Source: Klebsormidium nitens (taxonomy: Eukaryota > Streptophyta > Klebsormidiophyceae > Klebsormidiales > Klebsormidiaceae). From it: DNA of 64,000 nucleotides. The stretch covers positions 1 to 64,000 of the forward strand of contig DF237095.1 of NCBI GenBank assembly GCA_000708835.1, in the 5' to 3' direction. Below, in pieces: positions 25,101 through 37,151 of the stretch (the first letter of the stretch is position 1; every line of letters starts with the position of its first letter). The notes under the pieces were generated by a model. That model worked only from the letters and a program-made list of their open reading frames with translations. It had not been told where the DNA came from and made no database searches. The translations under genes and the position numbers were made by a program.

Positions 25101-28100
25101 AACATCGGATGCAATGAGGTGCGGCGTCCTTCTGGCGTTCTGCCACATCTACAACGAGACGGCGAAGTGGGGCGCTGGTCGCTCTTTTGACCTGTAGGCA
25201 AAAGGTAACGTGGAAGTGGGAGACGTGCTACAGAGCGGGTTTGTTCTGCAGTCGCCAAAGCAATATATTGCTTGAGTTGTGCTAGATCCACAAAGGAACT
25301 GGGAGAGGAACGTGAGGCATTCCGTCTGCGGAAAAACGGTGAATTCCAGTTGGATTCGCTTGGGGGATGGCACCCTCTTTACCTAGGACTGAAGAGAGAC
25401 TTCGCCAGAGCGGAGACCGCAATCTGTTCTCGTCCTTCAACGTCACGCGGACTCCATGCATCTCTTTCTGCAGACTTCATCGCCTTTTTCCTGCTTACGG
25501 CACCATTCTTCTCCTCTCCAGATCAGCGGCCTGCTCTGGGCTGAGATCACGGGCGTTCCGCTAGGTCTGCGCAAGAGCCGCTCCTCTAACACTAAGCGGG
25601 GCGCCGCTGACGTCAATCTAACACGCCTCTTCTTCTTTGCAGACGTCATCCCCGTCTCCCTTCAGATTAGCGACCTGCTCTGGGCTGAGATCACGGGCGT
25701 TCCGCTAGGTCTGCGCAGGAGCCGCTCTTCTAACACTAAGCGCGGCGCCGCTGACATGATTCTAACACGCCTCTTCTTCTTTGCTGACGTCATCCCCGTC
25801 TCCCTTCAGATTAGCGACCTGCTCTGCGCCGAGATCTACGGGCGCCCCGCTGCGCCTGCGCGAGACCCGCTCCTCCGGCACTGTGCCCCGGCGCCGCTGA
25901 CGTCGATATAACGCCTTCTTCCAACCGCCCTTCCTTGCTGACGTCACACCTATTCCCCTCCAGATAAGCGACCTTCTGTGCGCCAAGATCACGGGCGCCC
26001 CTCTGCGCCTGCGCGAGACCCGCTCCTTCGGCACTGTGCCCCGGCGCCGCTGACGTCGATATGACGCCTTCTTCCACCCGCCCTTCCTTGCTGACGTCAC
26101 ACCTGTTCCCCTTCAGATAAGCGATCTTCTCTGCGGCGAGATCACGGGCGCCCCGTTGCGCCTGCGCGAGACCCGCTCCTCGGAAACAGTGCGCGGCGCG
26201 GCGTGTGACGTGGAGGGGCTGACGTGGCTCACGTGCGGCAGCCCCACCGAGCTGCTGCAGCACTTCAACCGGGGCAAGCAGGGGCTGCACTACGCGGAGA
26301 CGAAGCTCAACCGGCACTCGTCGCGCGCGCATGCGGTGTTGCAGATCCGGGTGAGCGGGCAATCGTTTAGAAATTTGCGTTGTCACGATTTCAGGGTTGG
26401 GGCTTTTGAGATTTTGGGGCTTTAGGTGCGAGAGTCCAACCGGGGCAAGGAGGGGCTGCACTATGCGGAGACCAAGCTCGGCTGGCATCCTTCGCGCGCG
26501 CATGCTGTATTGTAGATCCGGGTGAGCGGGCAACCGCTTAATGATTTCGCAGATTCACGGTTCTACGTTTGGTGCTTTTGAGATTTTGGGGCTTTTGATG
26601 CGAGAGTTCAACCGGGGGAAGCAGGGGCTACACTACGTGGAGATCAAGCTCAACCGGCACTCCCCGCGTGCACATGCGGTCTTGCAGATTCGGCTGAGCG
26701 GGCCTCCTTTTGGATTTTTGACATTCTGGGATCCTTGGGCGTTTGGGGTCGGAGGATTCTGAGGCTTTGGGTACCGATGCTCAACCGGCACTTCGAGTCG
26801 CGTGAGCACGCGATGCTGCAGATTCCAGTAAGCGAGCAATAGACTTAGAGTTTGGGACTTCCGGGCTTCGAATGTGAGGATATGAAACTCTGTTTGGAAA
26901 TTCACGGGCGGACAAAGGGGCTGCCACATGCAGAGACGAAAGCAAAACCGGCACTCGTCGCGCACCGCACGCGATATTGCAAATTCGGGTGAGCGGACGT
27001 TTCGGAACCCCACGTTCTGCTCAACGCGAGCTTACGTCATTACAGAGTAGTCCATTAACTGAAATGAGATAAATATCCCAGGGCATGTTCCGTTCACCAA
27101 ACGGTCTTCCGTCCGGTCTGCAGGTCGTGCGGAAAGCCGCGGTCGAGGCGATCGGTGGGGAGCTCTCGTCGCAGCGTCAGCGAGTTGACGGGAAGGTGAG
27201 ACGCAAAGCACGTTTGCAAGTCGTTTTACAATGAAAGTGTTAAGAAAACAGTTGACTTGGTTCGAGCACTTCTGTTGCCAATGCTTGCAGTCTACCACAG
27301 TCGAAGTCTTCTTCTATAGAGACCGTTTCAAAGATAGCCGACTTGGTCTCCGATCACTCAGGATGCCATGTGCTGGCAATGTGCTACCAGGCAAGAGCCC
27401 GAAGTCACGTGAGGGCCGTAAACATAACTTCAGCGGAGGAACGAAGCGGAGCTCTCTCTTTATTCTCACTTGAGGTGCGTGGTGCGCACTAGAGTATTCT
27501 CTTTGAGAGTGTACTTAGGAACCAAAAACCGGCTTCTGCTCTATTACACGCGGTTATACTCAACACGTTTCGCGTGCCCATCCATGTAGCTAGCTTAACT
27601 CCTCCTTGGTCGAGTGCGAGTTGTGTACTATAGGTGCTTTGATGGACATGGTTGGCAGCTTGCTCAGACCCCCATGTCAAAACGCACTTGACCTTAACCG
27701 CCCCGAAGACTCATCACACCCCCATTACTTTTGAACGTAAATGCAACCCCCTACCGCAGGGGGGAGTGCGGGGTGCGCAGCGCGCAGATGCTGGTGGTGG
27801 ACATGGCGGGCAGCTTTTCAAGCGCCCCCGGTCAGAACCCACTCACTCACTCCCCCCCAAGCCAGATTATNNNNNNNNNNNNNNNNNNNNNNNNNNNNNN
27901 NNNNNNNNNNNNNNNNNNNNNNNNNNNNNNNNNNNNNNNNNNNNNNNNNNNNNNNNNNNNNNNNNNNNNNNNNNNNNNNNNNNNNNNNNNNNNNNNNNNN
28001 NNNNNNNNNNNNNNNNNNNNNNNNNNNNNNNNNNNNNNNNNNNNNNNNNNNNNNNNNNNNNNNNNNNNNNNNNNNNNNNNNNNNNNNNNNNNNNNNNNNN

Positions 28101-31100
28101 NNNNNNNNNNNNNNNNNNNNNNNNNNNNNNNNNNNNNNNNNNNNNNNNNNNNNNNNNNNNNNNNNNNNNNNNNNNNNNNNNNNNNNNNNNNNNNNNNNNN
28201 NNNNNNNNNNNNNNNNNNNNNNNNNNNNNNNNNNNNNNNNNNNNNNNNNNNNNNNNNNNNNNNNNNNNNNNNNNNNNNNNNNNNNNNNNNNNNNNNNNNN
28301 NNNNNNNNNNNNNNNNNNNNNNNNNNNNNNNNNNNNNNNNNNNNNNNNNNNNNNNNNNNNNNNNNNNNNNNNNNNNNNNNNNNNNNNNNNNNNNNNNNNN
28401 NNNNNNNNNNNNNNNNNNNNNNNNNNNNNNNNNNNNNNNNNNNNNNNNNNNNNNNNNNNNNNNNNNNNNNNNNNNNNNNNNNNNNNNNNNNNNNNNNNNN
28501 NNNNNNNNNNNNNNNNNNNNNNNNNNNNNNNNNNNNNNNNNNNNNNNNNNNNNNNNNNNNNNNNNNNNNNNNNNNNNNNNNNNNNNNNNNNNNNNNNNNN
28601 NNNNNNNNNNNNNNNNNNNNNNNNNNNNNNNNNNNNNNNNNNNNNNNNNNNNNNNNNNNNNNNNNNNNNNNNNNNNNNNNNNNNNNNNNNNNNNNNNNNN
28701 NNNNNNNNNNNNNNNNNNNNNNNNNNNNCTGTGCCCCTGTTTTCACCCCCGTACCACAGGTGGAATGCGAGGTGCGCAGCGCGCAGCTGTTGGTGGTGGA
28801 AATGGCCGGGCAGCTTTGCCGGCCGCAGTAGATTCCTCTCACCCCCTTCCAAAACCAACTTGTAAAACCCCCCAGATTCAAATCTTCGGACACCCCCCCT
28901 AATTTTCGACGGTTTTTTACCCCCCTATCACAGGTGGAGTGCGAGGTGCGCAGCGCGCAGCTGCTGGTGGTGGACATGGCGGGCAGCGAGCGCGTGAAGC
29001 GCGCGGGCAGCGAGGGCCTGCGCATGAAGGAGGCCATGAACATCAACACCTCGCTGCTCTGCTTTGGCAACGTGGTGAGAATGCGCACCCGATTCGGCAG
29101 CTGTGGTAAAGCGCGAACCCAGACTTCCAGTTCTTGATGTAGTCTTGCACCAACACACCTTCTTGCTCTAGTTCAAAATGTGGGTATCTGGTTCCGTCTC
29201 AGCGGCTGACGAGTAACAGAACTCAATTCGTCCTCTGGTTCTCTCATCAGTACCTCCCGCTCGTTACGTTCGGCTCTGCAAATCAAGTGCGCACTGAAAG
29301 GCGATGAAAATCCTTTGGGGAGCGCACTATGCGGCAAGCAAGAATCGAGGCTGGTCACACATCCGACGTTATACTTTCAGAAGAAAATCTCCTCAGTTTC
29401 TGACCAAGTTTGGGCAACTGGTGACGAAATTTTGCACGCATCGCACCCGTTGGACAGATTTGTCCTACCAAATTTTAGGAGAATTGCTTCCGTTTGGAGG
29501 TTAGGCAGAAGGACTTCCTCTTTGAATCTGGTAGGCCGGTCTCGGAAGCATAGTGGCGCGCGGCTTCTCTCAGAGCCGTTCATACATTTGAAACCGTTTC
29601 ACAGTCCAACTTATAGGACGGATGTGATTTGCTCTGTCGCAGGTGAGCGCCCTGGCGGCACGTCAGAAGCACGTGCCCTTCCGGGACTCCAAGCTCACCC
29701 GCCTCCTGGTAAGCGTTTTGCTCCCAAGAATCAAAGCAAATGAAAGCGGACCGTACTTTGCTCTCAGTATTCAGAGGGTTTGCCTGGTTGTACGTTGTCG
29801 TTATGCGCCTCCTTTTCGCCAAAACTCGACCGCCTTGCATGCTTTTCAGCCGAGCTTCCCGCTGTGCCCGACTTCTTTCCTCTACTTACGTCCTTCAAAT
29901 CTTTTTGAGCTTCTTCTCCGTTCAAACCTCTGAAAATACTCAACTTTGCTGTCTTTGTCAGATCTAAAAAGCAGATTTGTAGAACGTAACGGATACAGCG
30001 TTTTGCGAACAAACTCTGTGCTTACAAAGTTTGTTGTCCTCCTATTTCCTCAGGAGAAGTGCGTGGGCGGCCGTTGCCCGACCAGTCTTTTGGTGTCCAT
30101 CTTCTCGTCTTGATCAAAAATCCCAAACCATTAGAAGCCACTGGACTCGGTCATTTCTCCGCTGATTGCACACTCTTCCACAAACAGGAAAAGTGTGGGC
30201 GGCCGTTGCCCGACCAGTCTTTTGGTGTGCGTCTCCCCGTCCTCGACTCTCCCAGATCCCACAATGCCAGTCGAATCGATTATCCCGCTGAATGTAGACT
30301 CATTCCTCCACAAACAGGAGAAGTGCGTGGGCGGCCGTTGCCCGACCAGTCTGCTGGTGTGCGTCTCCCCGTCCCTGGACGACGCCCCCGAGTCGCTTGG
30401 CAGCCTGGAGCTGGGCAGCCGGGCCATGGGCGTGCGGGTCGCGCCGGAACAGAACCGGGGCACCGTCTTCCTGGACGCGGAGGCGCTCGCGCAGGACCTC
30501 GCGCAGACGTTTCGGGTGAGTGGCTTTTGAATCTTTTACTAGCTACTTTGATGAGCTCTTTTGGTATTGTCAGACTCGTTGGCAGGAATCGGGGCACCGT
30601 CTTTTGGCCGCGGAGGCGCTCGCGCAGGACCGCGCGCAGACGTTTCGGGTGAGTGGCTTTTGAGTTTCTTACCAACTACTGTGATGAGATCTTTTGGTAT
30701 TGTCGGAGTCGCTGGCAGAACCGGGGCACCGTCTTTTTGGACGAGCAAACCCGTTCAACCCGTCTTTTTGGCGAGGCGCTCGCGCAGGACCTCGCGCAGA
30801 CGTTTCGATTGGGTGGGCTCAAAAGATCTGAGGGTCTGTTGTTTTGAATCATGACCACTCTAAGATCCTTGGGCAGAACCGGGGCACCGTTTTCCTGGAA
30901 GCGGAGGCGCTCGTGCAAAGCTTCAGAAACCCAAGCTTCACGTGAAACCAATGGCCGTCCTATGATCCTGAAATGAGTAGGCGCACCGGAACCTCTGCGC
31001 GAAAACTGGGACATTGGATCTGGCCTTATGGGTGTGTGGGCTTGTGGTTTCGTGACTTGCAGGAGCTGTGGGTGATTGATCACGTGCGTCGTGATTGAGG

Positions 31101-34100
31101 ATTCGACGTCTCAGGGAGACTCCTGAGGAATCGGAGTCTTTCAATGCTTCATTTCAATCGACTGCTTGTCAACGAAACGCCTGCGTCAATCTGTGCAGGA
31201 TTCCGCCATCTTTGCGAACAGCGAGCGCGTGGCGGTGCTGGAAGGCCAGCTCAAGGAAGGCCACAAGGTGACGTTCCTGATGATCTCGTTCCGCTCGCCT
31301 TCGCCCTCTTCCGCCAGCGGACTGCGGCTTGTGCTTCCGCTTGATTGGATTCGTTGGTTGTGAGTGTTTTCGCTTGCCTTCTTTCCTCGAGCGGGAAACC
31401 TTGCTCATGAACACATATCCAAAGCTCACGTTATCTGCTTCTTATGCGCACGGGCAAAGCTCAAGTTACTAAGACGCGCGCTTGAACGAGTGAAGCACGT
31501 CCTCGCAGGCGAGAGGCGAGGCAAATCTGGAGATCAAGAAATTCAAGTCGCTCATCAAGGTGAGGATCCCGTTGCGTACTCTTGTGGGGCACTTTCCGAC
31601 CACATCTAGCGCCGCGCCTTTTCATGCATAAAGGTCATTCGCGCACGATTTTGCTCGACCCCAGATTCGTTAGACTTTCAGGTTGAGGATTTTGAGATAG
31701 TAATGCATCTTGAGCTCATGCCGTTCATGCTTGAGCAGGTATTGTCCTCAACCACCCAGACTTATCTCGTACCATTTTTAGCATGATGCAACAGGGATCT
31801 TGAAAAGACTTAGCGTCTCTGGAACCCCTCAAAAACCTCTCATTACAAACTGGACTGCCAAAATCTGTATCAGGCGGAGCGTGAGAACGGAGTGGAACTG
31901 CGTGAGCGCGCGCGAAGGGCAGAGGAAGCGGAGGCGAAGATGGTGCGCTGTCTCCCCTCTTCACTCATTCCGATCCTCTGCCAAGCCGAGTTGGACGCAA
32001 CAGACAACATCTGCTCTGCATCCGGAATCAGGGGACTCAGAATGCTACTCCCACAATTGCCAGATGTCTGACACACCGATTTTACCCGACAGTTAAGATC
32101 CGAAGCATGTCACTTAACGGGAACGTTCAATCGTTTGCCATGCGTTTTGTCAATCGCAAGACTAAGAGTGGCCCGCTTTCATCTGTACACTGAAATTGCT
32201 AGCAATTGATGGGTTGACAATAGAGGGTGATAACAATAGGCTATCAATTATAGCTTTTTCGGTATATAGATAAAGTTGCAATAGATTGAGAGCACTTTAC
32301 ATTTCATAAGACTTTGGATTCTCGTTTCGTAATCATTTGAGAAGCTCTTGCGTGCAGAGCGAGCGCGCCAAGGTTCAGGAAGCGCGCGCAAAAGCCGCAG
32401 ATGCGCGAGCGCGAGAGGCCGAGGAGCGCGCCACTGTTGCCGAGCAACTGCAAGCGGCCGCGGAGAAGCGCACCACGGCCGCGGAGGAGCGCGCCACGGC
32501 CGCAGAAGCGCAGCTCCGGCGGCTAACTGAGACAGTGGAGCACTTGAGGCGCGCGCTGAGAGAAGAAGAGGGGCGCTGTGCGGAGTGGCAGGAAAGGTGG
32601 GTTAGAATTGCCGGCTCATTCTGCTTACGTCTTGCTTTTCCTCTACATCTTAAAACAGCGAAATTTGTTCCCGTGGCGACTATTTCTAAGATAATGCTGA
32701 TCGATGTGCGTCCCTCAACGTGGGCTGCGATGCTCACGTTGCACCTTCCACATGTTCTGTCGGAGCATATGTGAATCTCGTCGCTTTATAGAAGAGATCA
32801 AACATATCCTGCCCTTGTTGATCCACCCCAGTCGGCGCTTGTTCCGCGCAGTACAACCTGCCACTATAGCTATTCTAGGCTCTACCGGGTGTACTTACAA
32901 CGGCTAGTCGCGATCCCCGTTTACCAAACTCGTTCCTGTTACTAGACAACGGCTTACCAAACCTCAAAACAACGAGAAAAACCGCTGCAACACTGAAGTC
33001 CCAACGTGCAGGTATAACGCGATGGCCGAGACTGCGGCGCTGCATGCGAAGGAGGCGGAGGTCGCCCAGCAGGCTAGTACGAGCTCGGTAAGGACAAGGC
33101 AAAAGAGGGCGACCAGAAAGGACGCAGCATTTAAGGATCCACTTCTTAGCTTCGTCTTTCTCCAGACCCTCACCACGGTAGTTTTGGGAGACGCGGCAAA
33201 AGGGACAGCCTGTTCTTACAGGATGGTCCGGGACCGAATCGAATCGTGTTTTTTGTGTGTAAAGATGTGCCATGCGGTTTGATGGCAGTGACAATGCTTT
33301 ATGGTACCTAGAAAGCGAAGCGTGTACTTGAGACGAGGGCTTTTGCTAGCTAGTTTCCCTGCGAGCGTCGCCTAGTTATCTAGCTTTAGACCAGGTCCGG
33401 TATCAATTCTACAGGACGAACGGCGAGCCGCAGCGGAGACCCGATGCATAGCGGTGCAAGAAGAGAACCAGCGGCTGGAGAAGGTGAGGAGCGTGGAAAG
33501 GCCCACTGCGAAAGCGGCGGCCTTTACACTCATTGATTGAAACAAAAAAGAAAGCGGGGGCGTCCAACAGCTCAACCAAGGTAATCTCGCAAATCCGAAA
33601 GACTGTGTACGAAATGATGAGCCCGCGTATTGATGAGTCTTGTTCTCACCAGCCTCAGTATCTGCTTTATCCGTTTTAGTTTTTGCGAACAAAAATATTT
33701 AAGTTTCCGCACATGGAATTTGGCATAAGACCCACTTGTGATCTGCGTCAGCTCGTGAATGGTTGATCTCCTGGACTCAGTTTCAGACGGGCAACGTGCT
33801 CGGAAAGAAGAAAAGGCATGCCTTTATAGCTGTGTGAAACACAGCAGGGCACGCCAGTGCCTCCAACGCCTTAGCGGCTTTTGCTGGCTGTGCTGTGGCC
33901 GACCATCTCCGCCTCCAAAGGCTTTGCATAACAGAACTGATGTCGTCTTTGTGCCTTATTTGTTTCTGCAGTGGTGCACTGAGCTGGAGGCCGAAGTGGA
34001 CGCGAGTCGCATCGCGTGCGAGAAGGCGCAAGGCGAGGCGCAGGCCGCCGCCAAGAAAGAGGGAGAGTTGCAGGTGGGCCGTCGCTCGTTTTTTGCGAAC

Positions 34101-37100
34101 CTTTTCGGACGTCTCTTCAGTTCCGGGTAAAGTAAGCTCCAGATTGAAAAGATATTACATCAAACTGAAAACGTAGTCCTTGGAAACACCCCCTCCGCAC
34201 CCATTCCCATCCAAACGCCCAAAGTAAGTTTACCCGTCGCAGGCTGAGAAGCTGACTGTATTTTGGAGCTTACGATACCAAAATTGAAATTTTATCAAAG
34301 TTTTGGCGCCCCCGTTCCCGGATGACGTCGGAGCTTTAAATGCTTTCACAAAAATGTGCTGATCTTGATGAATTCGGCCGCGATCTGCTCCAAAGTCACA
34401 GGCCCCGGAGCGAATGAGCGAAAACCCGCTTGCTTAACAAACTGAATGACGATTGGTTCGGCCGAATAACGTTTTGAACCACTCGACCAACCTTGGAAGC
34501 TGCCTTCACTTCATCAATGATTGTCTGTTGACGGACAGAACGGTTGGCATAAACGCAAGCGCAGTCTGGGTTTGATCCGTCTTTCGTCCAGCTGCATGCA
34601 CAGAAAGCCATTACCATATCGTGCTCTCTTCCTTTTACTTCGTCACCTCATCGGACCCGTCAGCCTCTTCCAAATGTGGTCCTCAGACTCGGCGTAGCTT
34701 TCAGGAAGCGTTTCATCAAGCCCCTTCGTATCGCTCTAGTTCGACTAGCGGTTTCGTGTATCTGATCCCCGGGAGCGATCGTACAATTGACATTCCTTAC
34801 AGGCGCGCGTTCAGGAGCTGAGCGAAGCCTTCCGGACGTCCGAAGAGCTCAGTAACGACTGGAAGAGCAAGTCAAAGGCCCTCGAGAAGAAGGTGAGGTC
34901 CGCGCCCCTGGAAGAGATCAGCCCAAGACCGCCATTTGAAGAAGCGGGCGCCAAGCGCCAATGAGAAGCGCGGTTTTTGACCACTATGTCGCGATCTGAA
35001 ACGCTTTTGGCGTCAGATGTTTAGACTTCAACAATTTAAAACCGCGTTCGCAACAAGATTCCCGCTGCAAGGGTTGATTTTCGACAAGAAAGGTCGGAAC
35101 GTTAGAGGTGTGGACGCTCTCTACATCGTCACTCATATTGCGGGTTCAAAAATCGCACGCTTTGTATTCGCAGACGACGTCCCAGAATAAGCTTTTGTTT
35201 CGGTCTGAAAGCTACGCTCTTATAAAAAAGAGCTGCAAGACTTTGAAACTTCAAATTCCTTTTTTGACGAGATACATACATACATCACATTTTAAAGCCC
35301 GTACCGAAGCATGGGGCTTGATTGAGTACATGGGGTCAGGGCCGTGTTAAGATAAGATCCAATCCTGATTCCTCAGACGAAATTCGTGCCAGAAAAAAAT
35401 CGAGTTTTTGGGAACGGTTCGACTCGGCCGTCCACCGCAACAGACGGTGAAGTGCTAAACCCTTTCGCAAACCCCTCGCTCGCGCAGCTCGCGGCGTCGG
35501 AGAAGCGCGCGGCCGCGTTGGAGGCCGCGTCGAGTGACGCCGCGGAGTACGTCACGCGCGCGCACAAGCTGGAGGAGCAGACCACCGACCTGCGCGCCAG
35601 CCACGCGGGGGCGCTTCTGCAGGTAACGCCACCGTCTGTTTGGTCGCCCTCAGATTCGCGTTGGAGGGTCAAGACATGTAGTTGGAGGGTCAAGAAAGTT
35701 AGTCGCTTGCAACTGGGAACGGGTGGCCAATGGAAAATTCCAGCGGACTACAAAAGACCTCTCTTAGTGAATCCCTCGCATTAAGGGTTCAGGTCAATCT
35801 GGGGGTGTGCAGCGTGACTTCATCTCTCAGATTCGCAGTGCGGAGATGGGTCGAGGCCCCCCTTTCCGCTCTGTCAGAACCCTTATCGTGGGGAAGGTCG
35901 GTTCTTTGTGAGGGCTTCGAATCTTTCCACTGCCGCAATCGTCCGCGGAACTGATGGTTCTTATATCTCAACTCAATTCTTTCTCGGGGTGGCCTCTGAA
36001 AAGCCGGCAGACAACCAAGAAGAAATGTAGAAAAAGGTCGCAAGCCTTTCTTCCGCAATTATCCTGCGAACCGGATAAAAGATCGACATCTTTCATACGC
36101 TCAAGAAAGTAAGCGGAGGTGAATTGTGTGGACTCTTGTTTGAGAGGAGATTTGTGGGAGCAGATAGAATACGCAGGTCTGTAAACCTATCTTCGTTTCC
36201 ATCCAAGGTGGGCGTCGGAAGTCAGAGCTCGGGAAACAAACGCTTTTGGGTTTATGGTATTTCACACAGACCAGAAAGTACGACCAGTTTGGAGACGACG
36301 CAGCACCGTGAATTGCCAAAGTCGACGCGCACGTCCTATGCGCACTTATGAAAAAAAGCTGACTTTAGTCGATGACTGAAATGCGAAAAGTGTAGAATCC
36401 GTAGGCGGCTGTCTCCCACATCTCGGATTCTGCTTTTCTCCAGTTGGCCTCCAGCCAGGACCACGAGCTTGCGCTCCAAAAAGAGTTGGACGCATCGCAC
36501 GCGCGCGAGCAAGGCCTCAAAACCTCCCTCGACGAGGCACGTGCCGCAGCCGCGACCGCCGAAGCCGCCCACATGCTGACACGTGTCACCCAGGGGACGG
36601 TCTGCATTAAGTACGGGCGGAACGGGAAGCCGTACCGGCGCCTCGTGCGGCTGTGCAAGCTGGCCGAAAGCGCGTCGTCAGTCGTGCCCGGGGGGAATCC
36701 CCCGGTCACAAAGTGGGGCTTGGAGTGGGCCCCGGCTGGAACGTTCCGGGGCGCAATTTCACTGCAGGTAAGTTTCCACTCCGGTTTCTTCTTCGCCACC
36801 CCAGGAAGAGATTCAGCTGTGCCAGATACACAATTACAACTGGAGACCGCACTGAATTGGATAAATACAAGCTCGGTACTGCAACATGTGCCCAGCTTAA
36901 TACCCCCCACTAAAACAACCGATTCCCTGAGCACGTACTGTAACTCGTCTCAACCCAGCTGCGTGTATCTTCAGTTATCAAAACTACTTCTGCTGCAGGG
37001 GGCGTCTTTGTGTGCTGACCGGGGGACAAAGAACCGGGGCGAGGCGCAGGTGAACCTGGCGACGCAGGAGAGGGGGGTGCTGACGTTAGGGCTGCCCGGG

Positions 37101-37151
37101 GAAGGGGACCGGGCAGTGTGGCAGAAAGTGTTGCAGAGAGTGCTCGCCTGA
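22127..37151 (+). CDS. kinesin with N-proximal motor and C-terminal PH-like domain, 19 exons, 988 aa
   Basis: Exons: 22127-22660, 23003-23182, 24875-25039, 26117-26350, 27124-27195, 28934-29074, 29643-29708, 30318-30515, 31199-31267, 31509-31559, 31874-31942, 32358-32596, 33012-33087, 33415-33483, 33972-34073, 34803-34892, 35488-35622, 36444-36767 and 36999-37151. Every phase agrees, including across the N gap in an intron. Residues 1-150 are a Ser-rich head with repeated FRSPxGSE/D units. The motor (about 152-505) has [10 protein letters not shown], the P-loop [12 protein letters not shown] (235-246), switch I NRHSSRAH (358-365; the usual motif is NxxSSRSH), switch [12 protein letters not shown] (from 407) and [13 protein letters not shown]. 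Residues about 530-870 are Ala/Glu/Arg-rich coiled coil. Residues about 876-986 resemble a plant PH domain ([18 protein letters not shown] ... GLEWAP ... [10 protein letters not shown]). N-terminal motor position suggests plus-end-directed transport; the PH-like domain suggests a phosphoinositide membrane cargo (inference). GSEG after switch II recalls the plant KIN-U/ARK group, but no armadillo repeats are seen. Confidence 0.88.
23846..24790 (+). repeat. array of decayed copies of the kinesin P-loop exon start
   Basis: The intact exon starts at 24875 (encoding [12 protein letters not shown]). The same edge recurs upstream at about 23846-23880 ([10 protein letters not shown]), 24234-24267 and 24363-24407 (weaker), 24497-24537, 24620-24658 and 24750-24790. 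The last three also copy the preceding intron words (CGGACGCTTTCTGTT) with spacing of about 123-130 bp. Each copy loses similarity after about 40 bases and has no matching donor. Confidence 0.85.
25094..25165 (+). repeat. decayed copy of the 3' end of the kinesin P-loop exon
   Basis: Downstream of the donor at 25039, the end of the exon (encoding [14 protein letters not shown]) is repeated in altered form, ending again in CATCTACAACGAGACGG. The copied donor is changed to GCGAAG, so the copy should be silent. Confidence 0.8.
25523..26050 (+). repeat. four tandem decayed copies of the 5' half of the kinesin switch-I exon
   Basis: Copies begin right after CAG at about 25523, 25667, 25809 and 25965; the intact exon follows at 26117. 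The period is about 142-156 bp. Each copy encodes a variant of [20 protein letters not shown] and runs about 75-100 bp before diverging at a shared GCCGCTGACGT tail. The polypyrimidine tract and acceptor are copied too. None keeps the 3' half of the exon or its donor. Confidence 0.9.
26430..27000 (+). repeat. four decayed copies of the 3' half of the kinesin switch-I exon plus donor
   Basis: After the intact donor at 26350, sequence encoding [20 protein letters not shown] and the following GTGAGCGGGC recur at about 26430-26530, 26606-26702, 26770-26838 and 26905-26998, with progressive loss. Premature stops and lost residues (for example TTGTAGATCCGG in the first copy) show these are not functional alternative exons. 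Confidence 0.88.
27755..27820 (+). repeat. decayed copy of the kinesin switch-II exon start
   Basis: Matches the start of the exon at 28934 (GAGTGCGGGGTGCGCAGCGC and on through the sequence encoding LLVVDMAGS, with Met for the first Leu). It is upstream of the assembly gap and the acceptor context is retained, but similarity ends after about 65 bases. Confidence 0.85.
27871..28728. other. assembly gap (N run) inside a kinesin intron
   Basis: 858 undetermined bases. They lie between two copies of the switch-II exon start, so the gap probably spans further tandem copies that the assembler could not resolve. The exons on either side (27124-27195 and 28934-29074) join in phase and give continuous motor sequence, so no coding exon needs to be missing. 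Confidence 0.95.
28755..28830 (+). repeat. second decayed copy of the kinesin switch-II exon start
   Basis: About 180 bp upstream of the intact exon at 28934. It has the same acceptor and the coding start ([17 protein letters not shown], with the switch II Asp changed to Glu), then breaks into unrelated sequence with a stop. Confidence 0.85.
30054..30245 (+). repeat. two decayed copies of the 5' end of the kinesin motor-end exon
   Basis: Copies at about 30054-30110 and 30189-30245 precede the intact exon at 30318. All share AG then GAGAAGTGCGTGGGCGGCCG and the sequence for [12 protein letters not shown], with small indels that break the frame. The period is about 130 bp. Confidence 0.88.
30580..30925 (+). 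repeat. three decayed copies of the 3' end of the kinesin motor-end exon
   Basis: After the donor at 30515, the segment encoding [20 protein letters not shown] and its donor recur at about 30583-30660, 30716-30812 (with an internal insertion) and 30875-30925 (truncated). The first copy retains GTGAGTGGCTTTTGA beyond the exon, so the duplication included intron sequence. Confidence 0.88.

Noticed and set aside
25523-26350. Mutually exclusive alternative exons in the kinesin
   Set aside because: The upstream copies retain only the acceptor half and lack donors, and the downstream copies retain only the donor half and have stops.
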